64,000 nt of DNA from Aerococcaceae bacterium DSM 111021 (GCA_020112395.1 JACCEK010000002.1:620001-684000); one strand, 5' to 3'. Positions 47,386 through 57,316 are shown, numbered from the stretch's first letter. Notes: generated from the letters alone by a model not told the origin. Translations and numbers: made by a program.

Positions 47386-48768
47386 TTGGAAAATAAACCA
47401 ATAGACAAACAATTACCATATAATATAGAAGCTGAACAATCTGTACTTGGGGCATTATTAATTAGTCCTGTAAAAGTAGGAACGGTTCAATCTATAATTG
47501 AGGAAGAGGATTTTTATTTACGAAAGCATCGCATCATATTTAATGCGATGGCAAATATATTTGATTCCCCTGAATATGAACTTGATCCAGTAACTTTAAT
47601 AGATAGATTAACTAGTTACGGAGAAATTGAAAATGTAGGTGGACACGATTATATTATCGAATTAACTCAGACTGCGCCAACGGCGGCCAACGTTGACCAC
47701 TACGCGAAGATAGTGAAAGATAAAGCAATATTACGTAGTTTAATCTCAGCAAGTAGTCAAATAAGCCAAACTGCTTATGAAGAAGGTGATGAGATTGCGA
47801 ATATTATTGAGAAAAGCGAAAAACTTATTCTATCAATCGGTGAAGGTAAGAGTAACAATGGACCGGTATCAATTCGATCATTAATATCTGACGCATTTGA
47901 GAATATTGTAAGATTATCGGAGGAAAAAAGAGATGTTGTTGGATTGCCAACTGGTTATATAGATTTAGATAAATTAACAAGTGGTTTCCAACCCGATCAA
48001 TTAATTATTTTAGCTGCGCGTCCATCCGTAGGGAAGACAGCATTCGCTTTAAATATAGCTCAAAATGTAGCAACTAAATCTAAAATACCTGTTGTCATCT
48101 ACTCTCTAGAGATGGGTGCACTTGACTTGGTAAACCGTATTATCTGTGCTGAAGGAAATATCCATGCATCAAACTTACGTACGGGTCAATTAACTGATGA
48201 TGAATGGAATAGTTTTACTGTTGCGACAAATACATTAAAAGATGCTCCAATTTTTATTGATGATACAGCAGGTATTAAAGTATCTGAAATCCGTGCAAAA
48301 AGCAGGCGGTTGAAACAAGAGAATCCAGATTTGGGATTAATTGTAATAGACTATTTACAGTTAATTGAAGGGTCCGGTGGTGGGGAAAGCCGTCAGCAAG
48401 AAGTATCGGAAATTTCTCGTCAATTGAAGAAGTTAGCAAAAGAATTAGGCGTTCCTGTTATTGCCTTGTCACAATTATCACGTGGTGTTGAACACCGTCA
48501 AAATAAACGACCAATGCTAAGTGATATTCGTGAGTCTGGATCGATTGAGCAAGATGCGGACATCGTTGCATTCTTATACCGTGAAGATTATCACCAACAA
48601 GAAGGCGATGAAGAAGTAGTTCAGGATGATGATTTACCGGACAATACAGTTGAAGTAATCTTAGCTAAAAACCGTGCAGGTGCGAGGGATACCGTGCGAT
48701 TGTTATTCAAAAAAGAATATAATAAATTTTCAAGTTTATCATTCGTACCTGAACCTCCAATGATGTAA
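47386..48768 (+). CDS. dnaB: Replicative DNA helicase
   Basis: A 460-residue hexameric helicase (DnaB; named DnaC in Bacillus subtilis). Start TTG 47386 behind AGAAGGTG. N-terminal domain PYNIEAEQSVLGALLIS; RecA-like domain with Walker A AARPSVGKTAFALNIA (near 204-219), Walker B LGLIVIDYLQLIEG, and SRGVEHRQNKRPMLSDIRES. No intein is present at the usual insertion points. Confidence 0.97.
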   Translation: MENKPIDKQLPYNIEAEQSVLGALLISPVKVGTVQSIIEEEDFYLRKHRIIFNAMANIFDSPEYELDPVTLIDRLTSYGEIENVGGHDYIIELTQTAPTAANVDHYAKIVKDKAILRSLISASSQISQTAYEEGDEIANIIEKSEKLILSIGEGKSNNGPVSIRSLISDAFENIVRLSEEKRDVVGLPTGYIDLDKLTSGFQPDQLIILAARPSVGKTAFALNIAQNVATKSKIPVVIYSLEMGALDLVNRIICAEGNIHASNLRTGQLTDDEWNSFTVATNTLKDAPIFIDDTAGIKVSEIRAKSRRLKQENPDLGLIVIDYLQLIEGSGGGESRQQEVSEISRQLKKLAKELGVPVIALSQLSRGVEHRQNKRPMLSDIRESGSIEQDADIVAFLYREDYHQQEGDEEVVQDDDLPDNTVEVILAKNRAGARDTVRLLFKKEYNKFSSLSFVPEPPMM

Positions 48769-48778
48769 TCTTGAATAG

Positions 48779-48815
48779 TAGAACTCTTTCCGTTAATGAA
48801 AAGAGTTCTTTTTCA
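48779..48815 (+). terminator. Terminator after dnaB
   Basis: AGAACTCTTT and AAAGAGTTCT around CGTTAATG-type loop, followed by TTTT. Confidence 0.85.
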
Positions 48816-48870
48816 TGTATATATATATTTATATAAGTATTTAAACTATCTAAAATCTATGTAAATCACC

Positions 48871-48887
48871 GGTTAAACTGTTTAACC
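48871..48887. promoter_or_regulatory. Inverted repeat, possible operator
   Basis: GGTTAAACTGTTTAACC: seven-base perfect arms around CTG, followed by a short GC patch and, nine bases further, a parS site. It lies 114 bases before the metallopeptidase start. No regulator assigned. Confidence 0.4.
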
Positions 48888-48896
48888 ACCCCGGGA

Positions 48897-48912
48897 TGTT
48901 CCACGTGAAACA
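48897..48912. promoter_or_regulatory. parS site (ParB binding)
   Basis: TGTTCCACGTGAAACA fits TGTTNCACGTGNAACA in full. Second good parS in the window, between dnaB and the metallopeptidase gene. Confidence 0.88.
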
Positions 48913-49000
48913 TTAACGGAACGTATGTTCTGTGGATATTACTTTCTCTTTAAGTTATTTTGTATTAAACTTATATTACATTACAAGAGGAGGTAACAAT

Positions 49001-50335
49001 ATGAGGACCAATAAAAAAAATCATCAAAAATTGATAAGTAATACATTGCTCAAATTATTTACTGTCATTTCTTTTATAGCTATTACATTGGTTTTGTCTA
49101 CAAATGTATTCGCTTCGACGGAATTTATCGAAACAATAGACTATACTCAAGCTGACCGCACCCAAGAGGTTGAAGCTGAGATTCTTGATGCACCTATACT
49201 AGACACAATCGATACAGAATCGACAATCTACCCTCATAGTGAATATACTTTGATTGATGGTGAATTGCCAAGTGACCAAGTTTCTATAAATAAAGATACT
49301 CTATTTAGCTCTGAGGAATTATTACCATTTGCTCAAACAGATGAAATTTATAATTTTGCTCATTTTAATGCATATAAAGATTCATTCCGAGATATAGCGA
49401 CTTACGTGTCATATTATATTTATTACTCAAGTGCAATCGAAGATCATTATTTAGTGGCACCAATGAATATTATTGATGAAGTAGTGGATTTATATCAGTA
49501 TAGTGATTTAATCGCGATGCAAAGACTCGATATTAATCACAAGCTTAGACAGATTTATTATAATGAATATTCAGAGGATTTAGTTGAACGATATGAGTTA
49601 AAGCAAATTATTCCTACATCAGTTTATGCGGATGCTAAAGCCTCAATATTACGTGCTGAAGAATTATATAGCCAAGTAGATTCTTCTAGTGAAGATTACG
49701 AATTGGCAACTGACACGATTGAAATGGCTCGTGAAGAATTTAGTATATTAACAAATAAGTATAATAATGGTCATATGGAGAAGCCGATTATTCATTACTA
49801 CATATCTGAAGAATTAGAGGATGACGAAGTATTACAGGATAACATAACTGCTATAGAAGAAGTAGTTGAAACGTTGCCGAGTGAATTAAAAAGACGTTTA
49901 TCAAATATTTATTTGTTATCTGAATACGAGATGCCTCCTTCTGAGACACCAGGTTTTACTTTACATGGTTTTGCTAAAGATGATGGAACTGTGTATTTTG
50001 TCGGTGACCAGCCTATCTATAAAAATCTAATTTACCATGAATTTGGTCATACATTAGATTTTGCGAGTTATGCATTATTAAATTGGGATGAAGAAACTGA
50101 GGATTCTTGGTCGACACAAGATGAATGGCAGGCAATTTATGAAAGTGAATGGGCAGATGAAGAGTCTTATTATAACTCTACAATCGAATCATTTGCTGAA
50201 GGATTTGGAGTATATTCACTCAAGTATTTCTTAGATGAAGATCCTGATTTAACAGCTTACCCAGATAGTTCGCTTGAGAATCGACCAGAGACAGTCGCTT
50301 ACTTTGAAGAGTTATTCGAAACATTGAATTACTAA
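49001..50335 (+). CDS. Secreted zinc metallopeptidase, anthrax-lethal-factor/Pro-Pro-endopeptidase-like
   Basis: A 444-residue exported protein. ATG 49001 follows GAGGAGG by seven bases; the longer frame to 48932 has no site. Signal peptide about 1-40 (LLKLFTVISFIAITLVLSTNVFASTE). The C-terminal third carries the zinc motif HEFGH at 346-350 and a downstream glutamate-containing ESFAEGFGVYSLKYF near 396-410, with a Trp/Glu-rich stretch between. This order (HExxH, about 45-50 residues, E-x-FAE-x-F) resembles the ATLF fold of lethal factor and clostridial Pro-Pro endopeptidases. Residues 40-340 are unassigned, with little low complexity. Substrate unknown. It faces an LPXTG surface protein gene across a shared terminator. 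Confidence 0.75.
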   Translation: MRTNKKNHQKLISNTLLKLFTVISFIAITLVLSTNVFASTEFIETIDYTQADRTQEVEAEILDAPILDTIDTESTIYPHSEYTLIDGELPSDQVSINKDTLFSSEELLPFAQTDEIYNFAHFNAYKDSFRDIATYVSYYIYYSSAIEDHYLVAPMNIIDEVVDLYQYSDLIAMQRLDINHKLRQIYYNEYSEDLVERYELKQIIPTSVYADAKASILRAEELYSQVDSSSEDYELATDTIEMAREEFSILTNKYNNGHMEKPIIHYYISEELEDDEVLQDNITAIEEVVETLPSELKRRLSNIYLLSEYEMPPSETPGFTLHGFAKDDGTVYFVGDQPIYKNLIYHEFGHTLDFASYALLNWDEETEDSWSTQDEWQAIYESEWADEESYYNSTIESFAEGFGVYSLKYFLDEDPDLTAYPDSSLENRPETVAYFEELFETLNY

Positions 50336-50349
50336 TATTTAGATATAAG

Positions 50350-50385
50350 AAAAAGCCCCGAATACTAAATTTCGAGGCTTTTTTG
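50350..50385. terminator. Bidirectional terminator
   Basis: AAAAAGCC...GAA and TTC...GGCTTTTTT around TACTAAA, with two mismatches. Shared by two convergent genes. Confidence 0.85.
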
Positions 50386-50396
50386 ATTGGAAAGTA

Positions 50397-52418
50397 TTAA
50401 TGTTTACTACGACGTCCTGATACTAGTAAGTATATACCTCCACCTACTAAGGCTACAGCTGCTAAAATAATAATCCAAAGTGTACTACTTTCACCAGTAT
50501 TTGGTAAGTTTTCTTCGTTCTCTTCCACTGATGAACTGATTGAGACATCAACACTTGATGCTGATTGTTCAGTATCTTCACTAGATTCACCGGGAGTTTC
50601 TGAATCACCACCGCTGATTACTTCAGGGTATCTTTCAGCTAAGTAATTTGTTACATCAACATAGTTTACTTCACCTGTTTCATTGGGTTGAACAGCCCAT
50701 AGAATATCTTCAAATTGCATTTGATCAATTTGTTCTTGAGTGATTGATGTATTTTGAACGATATTTTGTTTAGCCTCAGTAACTAAATCATTAAACATGT
50801 TTGGATACATCGTAACTAATTGTTCGAAAATGTAGTTAGGTACTTCTTCACCAGCATTCTTAGCTGCGTTATACCATTCAGCATAAGTACGGTCTTCAAA
50901 TTCATTTAAGATACCTTCTGTAGCAGGTGTTTGATTAATTACTGCTTCACGAACTGGAGCAATAGCACTTGTTAATTGTTCGCCACTGAAATTATCATAA
51001 CCTGCAATAACAAGTTCATCGCGTAAAGCATTTAATTCTTCTGAAGAAGTACTTTCTGTTGAAAGACCTAATCTATCCATTAAGTTAGTTAAATGCTCAT
51101 CACTAAATTGATTTAATTGTTCGATTGTTAAATCAGTTTGACTAACTAATTCTTCACGATAGGTGTCTAATTCACTGATTGGTTCTGATTCATCAGACTC
51201 CGAAGACTCTTCATCTGACGACTCTTCGCTTGAAGAACTGTCAGATGGGGTATCTCCATCAACTGTAATATCAAAATTTTCTTGCATTGCGACAGCTAAA
51301 GCTTCTATATCTTCCTCCATATTGTTTTCTTGGAAGACAGAGAACTCTTGCCATAACAATTCAGCATCGGGTACAGATAATAATTGATCTTCATTTAAAT
51401 TAAAGTCTGCTACTAAAGTATCTCTAAAGCGAGTTGCTTCTGGGCCGAATACTTCTGGGTTATCATATACTGCTGTATTATACGCCCAACCAATATCAGC
51501 ACCAAGATGATTTCCTTCACCAACCATACGTACTAGGTAAGTATCATCAAGCTGGTCTAATTGTTCTTGAGTTGCTGGAGTTGATTCTATAAAAGCATTA
51601 CGGATATCACTTGCTACCGAACTTACTTGTTCAGCTGTAAAGACATCTGGATTTAATTGGATAATTTGGTCACGAATGATATCCATCGTATCTTGTGAAT
51701 ATTCACCGTTTTGAGCACCTATTTTGATTGGCTCTATTTCTTCTTCAGTGAACTGACTTAGTTGCTCTTCTGTAATGTCAGTATATTCAGAAATTGCGGC
51801 TGTAAATTCATCTTCAGGAGCGGGTGTCTGACCGTTACCATCATCTCCGCCATCTTCTCTCTCATCACGTCTTAGGATATAAGCCTCACGTGCTTGCGTG
51901 ATTTGTGGCAAGATTGTCTCTACGGTCGCTTGAATATCATCGTTATTTTCTAACAAAGCACTATTATACCAACCTAAAATATCACTTGGTAATGCCGTGT
52001 TTAAATCTGAATAACTATATTGAGAATTGGCAATAATATTTTCTGCTGCGTCATTATACGCTTGAAGATTCTCGCCTGTGAGTAAGTTTAATTGAGCATA
52101 GTCAATTGCTAACTGATCATACATAGTTTTCCATACATCATTGACTGTGTCCGTCTCTGCTTGAGTCGTCGCAGTATCATATAGGTCAATTAGATATTGA
52201 TCATCTACTTCTAATAATTGTTCTAAGTTAACAGGTTGAACGCCCGCCAGATTGTTTTTAATCTCTGCGAGTAATTGTGTGTTTACCTCTGTTGACGTTG
52301 TTTCTTCTTGGGCATGAACGATATTACTTTCTGATAGTAACGAATCACTTCCAATTGTTGTTCCTGCACCTATTGCTAAAGCACATGTAGATACTAATAA
52401 TAATTTTTTCAATCTCAT
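50397..52418 (-). CDS. LPXTG-anchored surface protein with helical repeats
   Basis: A 673-residue cell wall protein. Signal peptide to about residue 37 (ending NIVHAQEE); C-terminal sorting signal LPNTG at 638-642, a hydrophobic helix and the positive tail GRRSKH, so sortase A should link it to peptidoglycan. The body is made of repeated acidic helical units starting with T-x-x-QL-x-x-[FL]-x-[DE] (for example DITEEQLSQFTEEE, DLTIEQLNQFSDEH, SITQEQIDQMQFED, ATQEQLDQLDDTY). Two halves of about 180 residues each are separated by a Ser/Glu/Asp stretch (about 395-420). A second Ser/Glu-rich wall-spanning region lies before LPNTG. Ligand unknown. AGGAGG lies about seven bases before ATG 52418. Confidence 0.85.
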   Translation of the reverse strand: MRLKKLLLVSTCALAIGAGTTIGSDSLLSESNIVHAQEETTSTEVNTQLLAEIKNNLAGVQPVNLEQLLEVDDQYLIDLYDTATTQAETDTVNDVWKTMYDQLAIDYAQLNLLTGENLQAYNDAAENIIANSQYSYSDLNTALPSDILGWYNSALLENNDDIQATVETILPQITQAREAYILRRDEREDGGDDGNGQTPAPEDEFTAAISEYTDITEEQLSQFTEEEIEPIKIGAQNGEYSQDTMDIIRDQIIQLNPDVFTAEQVSSVASDIRNAFIESTPATQEQLDQLDDTYLVRMVGEGNHLGADIGWAYNTAVYDNPEVFGPEATRFRDTLVADFNLNEDQLLSVPDAELLWQEFSVFQENNMEEDIEALAVAMQENFDITVDGDTPSDSSSSEESSDEESSESDESEPISELDTYREELVSQTDLTIEQLNQFSDEHLTNLMDRLGLSTESTSSEELNALRDELVIAGYDNFSGEQLTSAIAPVREAVINQTPATEGILNEFEDRTYAEWYNAAKNAGEEVPNYIFEQLVTMYPNMFNDLVTEAKQNIVQNTSITQEQIDQMQFEDILWAVQPNETGEVNYVDVTNYLAERYPEVISGGDSETPGESSEDTEQSASSVDVSISSSVEENEENLPNTGESSTLWIIILAAVALVGGGIYLLVSGRRSKH

Positions 52419-52543
52419 GTTGCGTCCTCCTCATCTGTTGATACCATCATACGCTTTAAATGTGAATTTTTAACGAAGGAAAAGTATAGAATTCACCATT
52501 TATTGTGTGAATAATGTATTAATATAATATGTATTTGAGTGTA

Positions 52544-52583
52544 TAAAAAAAGAATCAGCGGGGTTAAATCCACTGATTCTTTA
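52544..52583 (-). terminator. Terminator of purA
   Basis: AAAGAATCAG...CTGATTCTTT with a GGGG/CC-type inner arm, followed on the minus strand by a T run. Confidence 0.9.
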
Positions 52584-52592
52584 AATTTGGTA

Positions 52593-53882
52593 TTAACCCC
52601 AAACGCTATCTAAAATCATTGTTTGTTCACGGTCAGGTCCAACTGATAATGTTGCAATTTTAACTCCAACTAATTCGCTAATACGACGTACATAATTACG
52701 TGCATTTTGCGGTAAGTCTTCTAAAGTTTTTGCACCAGTAATATCTTCTGTCCAACCAGGTAATTCTTCATAAACTGGTGTACAGTCAGCAAGAATCTTT
52801 AAACTAGCTGGATAGTATTCAATACGTTCGCCAGCTGATGTTTCGTAAGCAGTACAAATCTTAATTGTATCTAAACCAGTTAATACATCAATTGAGTTTA
52901 GTGATAGATTTGTAATACCAGATACACGACGAGAATGACGCATTACTACTGTATCGAACCAACCAACACGACGTGGACGTCCAGTTGTTGTTCCGTATTC
53001 TCTACCTACTTCACGGATTTGTTGTCCAACTTCATCGAATAATTCTGTTGGGAATGGGCCATCACCTACACGTGATGTATAGGCTTTACACACACCAACA
53101 ACAGTATCAATCTTAGAAGGTCCAACTCCACTACCAATCGTTACTCCACCAGCAACTGGATTTGAAGAGGTAACGAATGGATAAGTACCTTGATCGATAT
53201 CTAACATAACACCTTGAGCACCTTCGAATAAAACACGTTTCCCTTGATCAATCGCATCGTTTAAAATAACTGACGTATCAGTTACAAACTTAGCAATTTC
53301 TTGACCATAAGCATAGTATTCTTCAAAAATATCATCAAACGATAAGGGTGCATTATCATAAACACGCTCAAATAATACATTCTTTTCAGCTAAGTTAACT
53401 TCTAAACGCTCTTTAAAGATTTCTTTGTCTAATAGATCAGCGATACGGATACCTACACGAGCAGCTTTATCCATATATGCTGGTCCGATACCTTTGATCG
53501 TTGTTCCGATTTTGTTATCACCTTTGGAATCTTCTTGAAGTTGATCCATTAAGATATGATAAGGTAAGATAACGTGAGCACGAGAAGAAATACGTAAACT
53601 ACTTGTATCGACACCTTCATCTGCTAAATATTTTAATTCTTTAACAAGTGATTTTGGATTTACGACAACACCGTTTCCGATAACACTAATCTTGCTACTA
53701 TCAAAGATACCAGAAGGAATTAAATGTAACTTATACGTTTTTTCATCAAATTGAATCGTATGACCTGCATTGTCTCCACCTTGATAACGTGCAATTACCT
53801 CAGCATTATTACTTAGAAAGTCGGTAATTTTACCCTTACCTTCGTCTCCCCATTGTGTTCCTACAACTACTACTGATGTCAT
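52593..53882 (-). CDS. purA: Adenylosuccinate synthetase
   Basis: A 429-residue GTP-dependent enzyme joining IMP and aspartate on the way to AMP. GTP loop [25 protein letters not shown]-type motif [11 protein letters not shown], and the C-terminal [17 protein letters not shown] and SVGPDREQT are present. AAGGAG lies seven to eight bases before ATG 53882. Monocistronic. Confidence 0.97.
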   Translation of the reverse strand: MTSVVVVGTQWGDEGKGKITDFLSNNAEVIARYQGGDNAGHTIQFDEKTYKLHLIPSGIFDSSKISVIGNGVVVNPKSLVKELKYLADEGVDTSSLRISSRAHVILPYHILMDQLQEDSKGDNKIGTTIKGIGPAYMDKAARVGIRIADLLDKEIFKERLEVNLAEKNVLFERVYDNAPLSFDDIFEEYYAYGQEIAKFVTDTSVILNDAIDQGKRVLFEGAQGVMLDIDQGTYPFVTSSNPVAGGVTIGSGVGPSKIDTVVGVCKAYTSRVGDGPFPTELFDEVGQQIREVGREYGTTTGRPRRVGWFDTVVMRHSRRVSGITNLSLNSIDVLTGLDTIKICTAYETSAGERIEYYPASLKILADCTPVYEELPGWTEDITGAKTLEDLPQNARNYVRRISELVGVKIATLSVGPDREQTMILDSVWG

Positions 53883-54049
53883 TGTTAGATCTCCTTTTTA
53901 TATAATAATATTTCAATCATTGGTATAATATGGCTCTACGCGACTACTAACATATCGTACCCGCTAATTATACCTCATTATCTGCTCAACTTCTTTAGAT
54001 ATTTGTAATGATAAGCAAAAGATGAAAAAGCAACTGAGATTAATGATAC

Positions 54050-54247
54050 CTATAAAGCTTGGGTAACGATGATTGAATAATATTCAGTCTTCAATAATGA
54101 AATTGATGACGTTATTATCTCAAAGGCTAATAATATCATATCCGCGAAGACAATAAAACTAACAAGATGATCAAATTTTATAGAGACAGCAGGATGATTT
54201 CGACTCGTTAAATACTGAGCAATCAATAAACATTGGTATACCTTGTA
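54050..54247 (-). pseudogene. Possible remnant of a membrane protein gene
   Basis: A 65-codon open stretch without an ATG and without an RBS reads like natural protein: VYQCLLIAQYLTSRNH, then FDHLVSFIVFADMILLAF and a final helix. It could be the end of a lost membrane protein. No family recognised and no homology test possible here. Confidence 0.25.
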
Positions 54248-54332
54248 TTAAACATGATAAAAATATAACTATTCACAAAGTAGTAAGCAAGTAATTTGAA
54301 TTACAATAAATTATTTTATTTATCAAAGTAAA

Positions 54333-54372
54333 TACAGCCCTTTACGAAAGAATATTCTGTAAAGGGCTGTTA
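54333..54372 (-). terminator. Terminator of the C39-like peptidase gene
   Basis: ACAGCCCTTTAC with its perfect complement; the following minus-strand sequence is only moderately T-rich. Confidence 0.65.
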
Positions 54373-54385
54373 TTAGTTTGTGGAA

Positions 54386-55336
54386 TTATTTTGAAAAAGA
54401 CCAGTAGTTGACACCTTCTGATAGTAGTACTTCTTCATCAATGCCTTGAACACTATACATTTTTTTGGGATCATCATTGGGATCATTGACGTATACTTTA
54501 CCATCCTTGTAACCACGAATGACAATAATGTGACCAACTTCTGTAAAGAAACCAGGTACAACAGATGCGATAACGAGTTCACCATTATTAACTGCTTCCA
54601 TGGCACTGTAAAAATTATTACCGTAATTAAAGAAGTCATAGTTATAATCCACCGCAAAATCATGGAAAATTTGCCATGATGTTCCAGCATTATCTACCCA
54701 ATATGTTTCTTCACTCCATTCGAGGATTTCTTTTGGGTTCACATCACGTTCTTCGTAAGCAGCATGTACCATGGCAAGTGATAATATCGCACAGCCATTT
54801 TCACCTAATTGTTGAGTGGTATTGCTACCGTATTTTTCTGTACGCCAGTTGGCATCTTTTTGAAGATATAACGGGACATCAATTTGATTGCCAGCTGCTG
54901 CTGGTGTATTTGCTGCAGGGTAATCAGGTAAGAAAAGATAACCAAGCTCTTCAACATCAAGGTCATTTGCATAGATGGCAGCTAATATCTCATCTTGTGC
55001 ATTAACTAGGTCATCGCCAAATTCAGATTGCGTTAGTTCTGCAATGGTGTCTTCCATTGCTTTATCTTTAGGCGAGTAGGTACTTAATGTTTCGGTTAAA
55101 GTCGGTGGTGCTGTGACAACGGGTTCTTCTTTAATCGATTCAGGTTTTTCGGCAACAATAGGTTCTGCGTGTAGAGGTAACAACTCTTCTTGAGTGGCCT
55201 GTTGTTGGTAATCAGCAATAATTAGATTGTTATTCGCTGTTAATTTATTTAAAAGTATAATTAAACTTAAACAAATGGCAATAAAAATAAGTGAGCCAAT
55301 TGTTGCTATAGGCGTATAGTTACGCGATTTCGGCAT
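54386..55336 (-). CDS. Membrane-anchored C39-like cysteine peptidase
   Basis: A 316-residue protein. One N-terminal membrane helix (ATIGSLIFIAICLSLIILLN, about 11-30) and a Glu/Pro-rich spacer precede a C-terminal C39_2 papain-like domain from about residue 145 (IDVPLYLQKDANWRTEKYG). The catalytic cysteine is in LGENGCAILSLAMV, histidine in VGHIIVIRGY and aspartate in VNDPNDDP. Such proteins act outside the membrane; substrate unknown. It is divergent from glnR across about 260 bases. Confidence 0.85.
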   Translation of the reverse strand: MPKSRNYTPIATIGSLIFIAICLSLIILLNKLTANNNLIIADYQQQATQEELLPLHAEPIVAEKPESIKEEPVVTAPPTLTETLSTYSPKDKAMEDTIAELTQSEFGDDLVNAQDEILAAIYANDLDVEELGYLFLPDYPAANTPAAAGNQIDVPLYLQKDANWRTEKYGSNTTQQLGENGCAILSLAMVHAAYEERDVNPKEILEWSEETYWVDNAGTSWQIFHDFAVDYNYDFFNYGNNFYSAMEAVNNGELVIASVVPGFFTEVGHIIVIRGYKDGKVYVNDPNDDPKKMYSVQGIDEEVLLSEGVNYWSFSK

Positions 55337-55509
55337 GTTGCTAACTCCTTTATATAAAAAAACTCATTTTAAGTATTCTATAAGAGGATACGCTAAGTTG
55401 GTAGATAATTCCATAGTAAATAGCATGTATTTGGATATAGTAATGAAAGTTTAATATTTTATTCATAAAATGTGATTCAATGACTGCCATAAGTGGGTCA
55501 AAAAATGTG

Positions 55510-55526
55510 TGTGACATTTTGTAACA
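55510..55526 (+). promoter_or_regulatory. GlnR operator
   Basis: TGTGACATTTTGTAACA fits the GlnR/TnrA consensus TGTNA-N7-TNACA exactly. It covers the -35 region of the glnRA promoter, suiting autorepression under nitrogen excess. Confidence 0.92.
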
Positions 55527-55540
55527 ATTGCTGTTATAAT
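55511..55540 (+). promoter_or_regulatory. Promoter of glnR-glnA
   Basis: GTGACA and TATAAT with an 18-base spacer, overlapping the GlnR operator. Confidence 0.7.
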
Positions 55541-55598
55541 ATGTTTGCGAGAGAGTTCTCATCATCGTATAATAATTTTCTAAGAGAGGAGAATGGTG

Positions 55599-55934
55599 AT
55601 GGCAAGAAAGGAATTTCGTAAGTCACTGGCTGTTTTTCCGATAGGGACGGTAATGGAGTTGACCGAATTGACAGCACGTCAAATTCGTTACTACGAACAG
55701 CAAGGTTTAATTGAGCCCCAACGTAGTGAAACCAACCGTAGACTATACTCTTTGAATGATGTTGATCGTTTATTAGACATCATCGACCTGATGGATGAAG
55801 GCATGACAATTAAGGGTATTAAGAATCGTTATGGATTTAATGAGAAGATTTCTAAAAGTACTGTACCTTTAACTGACCAAGATGTGCGACGTATCTTAAG
55901 GGATGAACTAGATTTTCAATCCAGGTTTGAGTAA
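55599..55934 (+). CDS. glnR: Nitrogen regulator GlnR (MerR family)
   Basis: A 111-residue repressor. ATG 55599 lies eight bases after GAGGAG and is preferred over ATG 55593. The MerR-type HTH reads LTARQIRYYEQQGLIEPQRSE (about 22-42) with NRRLYSLNDVDRLL. In relatives it is activated by feedback-inhibited glutamine synthetase through its C-terminal tail. The next gene is glnA and the operator is immediately upstream, giving the classic autoregulated pair. Confidence 0.96.
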   Translation: MARKEFRKSLAVFPIGTVMELTELTARQIRYYEQQGLIEPQRSETNRRLYSLNDVDRLLDIIDLMDEGMTIKGIKNRYGFNEKISKSTVPLTDQDVRRILRDELDFQSRFE

Positions 55935-55961
55935 CCTATTAAAAGAGAGGATTTTGAAGCA

Positions 55962-57305
55962 ATGACAAAATGGACTAAAGACAGTATTATTGCTGATGCA
56001 CACGAAAACAACGTACACTTTATACGTTTAATGTTTACCGATATTAGAGGGACAATTAAGAATGTTGAAATCCCTCGAACTCAATTAGAAAAAGCATTAG
56101 ATAATAATATGACATTTGATGGCTCATCAATCGAAGGATTTGTACGTATTGAAGAGAGTGATATGTACTTAATTCCAGATTATGATTCTTGGATGATTTT
56201 TAACTGGGATGTACCATCAGATGGAGGACGTATTGCTTGTTTAATCTGTGATGTAGATACGACGAAACGTGAACCGTTCTTAGGTGATCCTCGTGGGAAT
56301 TTAAGAAGAATACTGAGTAGAATGGAAGAGTTAGGCTTTTCATCATTCAATTTAGGACCAGAACCTGAGTTCTTTTTACTGAAATTAGATGAAGATGGTA
56401 AGCCAACAATGGACTTAAACGATGATGGTGGTTATTTTGATTTTGCACCAACTGATTTAGGAGAAAATTGTAGACGTGATATTGTACTTGAGTTAGAGCG
56501 TTTAGACTTTGAAATTGAAGCGAGTCATCATGAAGTAGCGCCAGGGCAACATGAGATTGATTGGAAGTATAATGATGCTATTCGAGCATGTGATAAAATT
56601 CAATTATTTAAATTGATTGTTAAAACAGTCGCACGTCGTCATAATTTACATGCGACTTTTATGCCTAAACCGATTTACGGTGAAAGTGGATCAGGTATGC
56701 ACTTTAATGTATCGTTATTCGACAAAGAGGGTAAGAATGCATTCTATGATGAGTCAACTTATGACCAATTATCAATGAATGCATATTACTTCATTGGTGG
56801 ATTGATTAAACATGCGAGTGCTTATACTGCTATTTGTAATCCACTAGTGAATTCATATAAGCGTTTAGTTGAAGGGTATGAAGCACCGGTATATATTGCA
56901 TGGAGTGAAAGAAACCGCTCGCCGTTAATACGAATCCCTTCATCTCGTGGGAATTCAACACGTGTTGAATTAAGAAGTGTCGACCCTTCTGCTAATCCTT
57001 ATTTAGCTTTAGCTGTTATCTTACAAGCTGGTTTGGATGGTATTGAGAATAAGATTGAACCACCACATCCAATTGATCGTAATATTTATATGATGACACC
57101 AGAGGAACGTATTGCTGAAGGCGTGTTGGATCTTCCTTCATCATTACGCGAAGCGATTGCTGAATTTGAAGCAAATCCAATGATGAAAGATGCTTTAGGC
57201 CCTCATATTTCTGAAAACTTTATTGCAGAGAAAACGATGGAATTCGAGTCATATAAGAAACAAGTTACCCAATGGGAACTAGATAAGTACTTAATGATGT
57301 ATTAA
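55962..57305 (+). CDS. glnA: Glutamine synthetase type I
   Basis: A 447-residue enzyme making glutamine from glutamate, ammonia and ATP. Metal and active site motifs: [50 protein letters not shown] and [13 protein letters not shown]. The length and lack of an adenylylation loop tyrosine context indicate the Firmicute alpha type, controlled by feedback and by GlnR rather than by adenylylation. 27 bases after glnR. Confidence 0.98.
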   Translation: MTKWTKDSIIADAHENNVHFIRLMFTDIRGTIKNVEIPRTQLEKALDNNMTFDGSSIEGFVRIEESDMYLIPDYDSWMIFNWDVPSDGGRIACLICDVDTTKREPFLGDPRGNLRRILSRMEELGFSSFNLGPEPEFFLLKLDEDGKPTMDLNDDGGYFDFAPTDLGENCRRDIVLELERLDFEIEASHHEVAPGQHEIDWKYNDAIRACDKIQLFKLIVKTVARRHNLHATFMPKPIYGESGSGMHFNVSLFDKEGKNAFYDESTYDQLSMNAYYFIGGLIKHASAYTAICNPLVNSYKRLVEGYEAPVYIAWSERNRSPLIRIPSSRGNSTRVELRSVDPSANPYLALAVILQAGLDGIENKIEPPHPIDRNIYMMTPEERIAEGVLDLPSSLREAIAEFEANPMMKDALGPHISENFIAEKTMEFESYKKQVTQWELDKYLMMY

Positions 57306-57316
57306 AAAATTAAATT

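Larger units (their letters stand above)
53883..54385. other. Intergenic region purA to C39-like peptidase
   Basis: About 500 bases. It includes a TATAAT at about 53967-53972 on the minus strand (purA -10 candidate; poor -35), a possible gene remnant at 54050-54247 on the minus strand, and the peptidase terminator at 54333-54372. Otherwise AT-rich without visible features. Confidence 0.5.
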
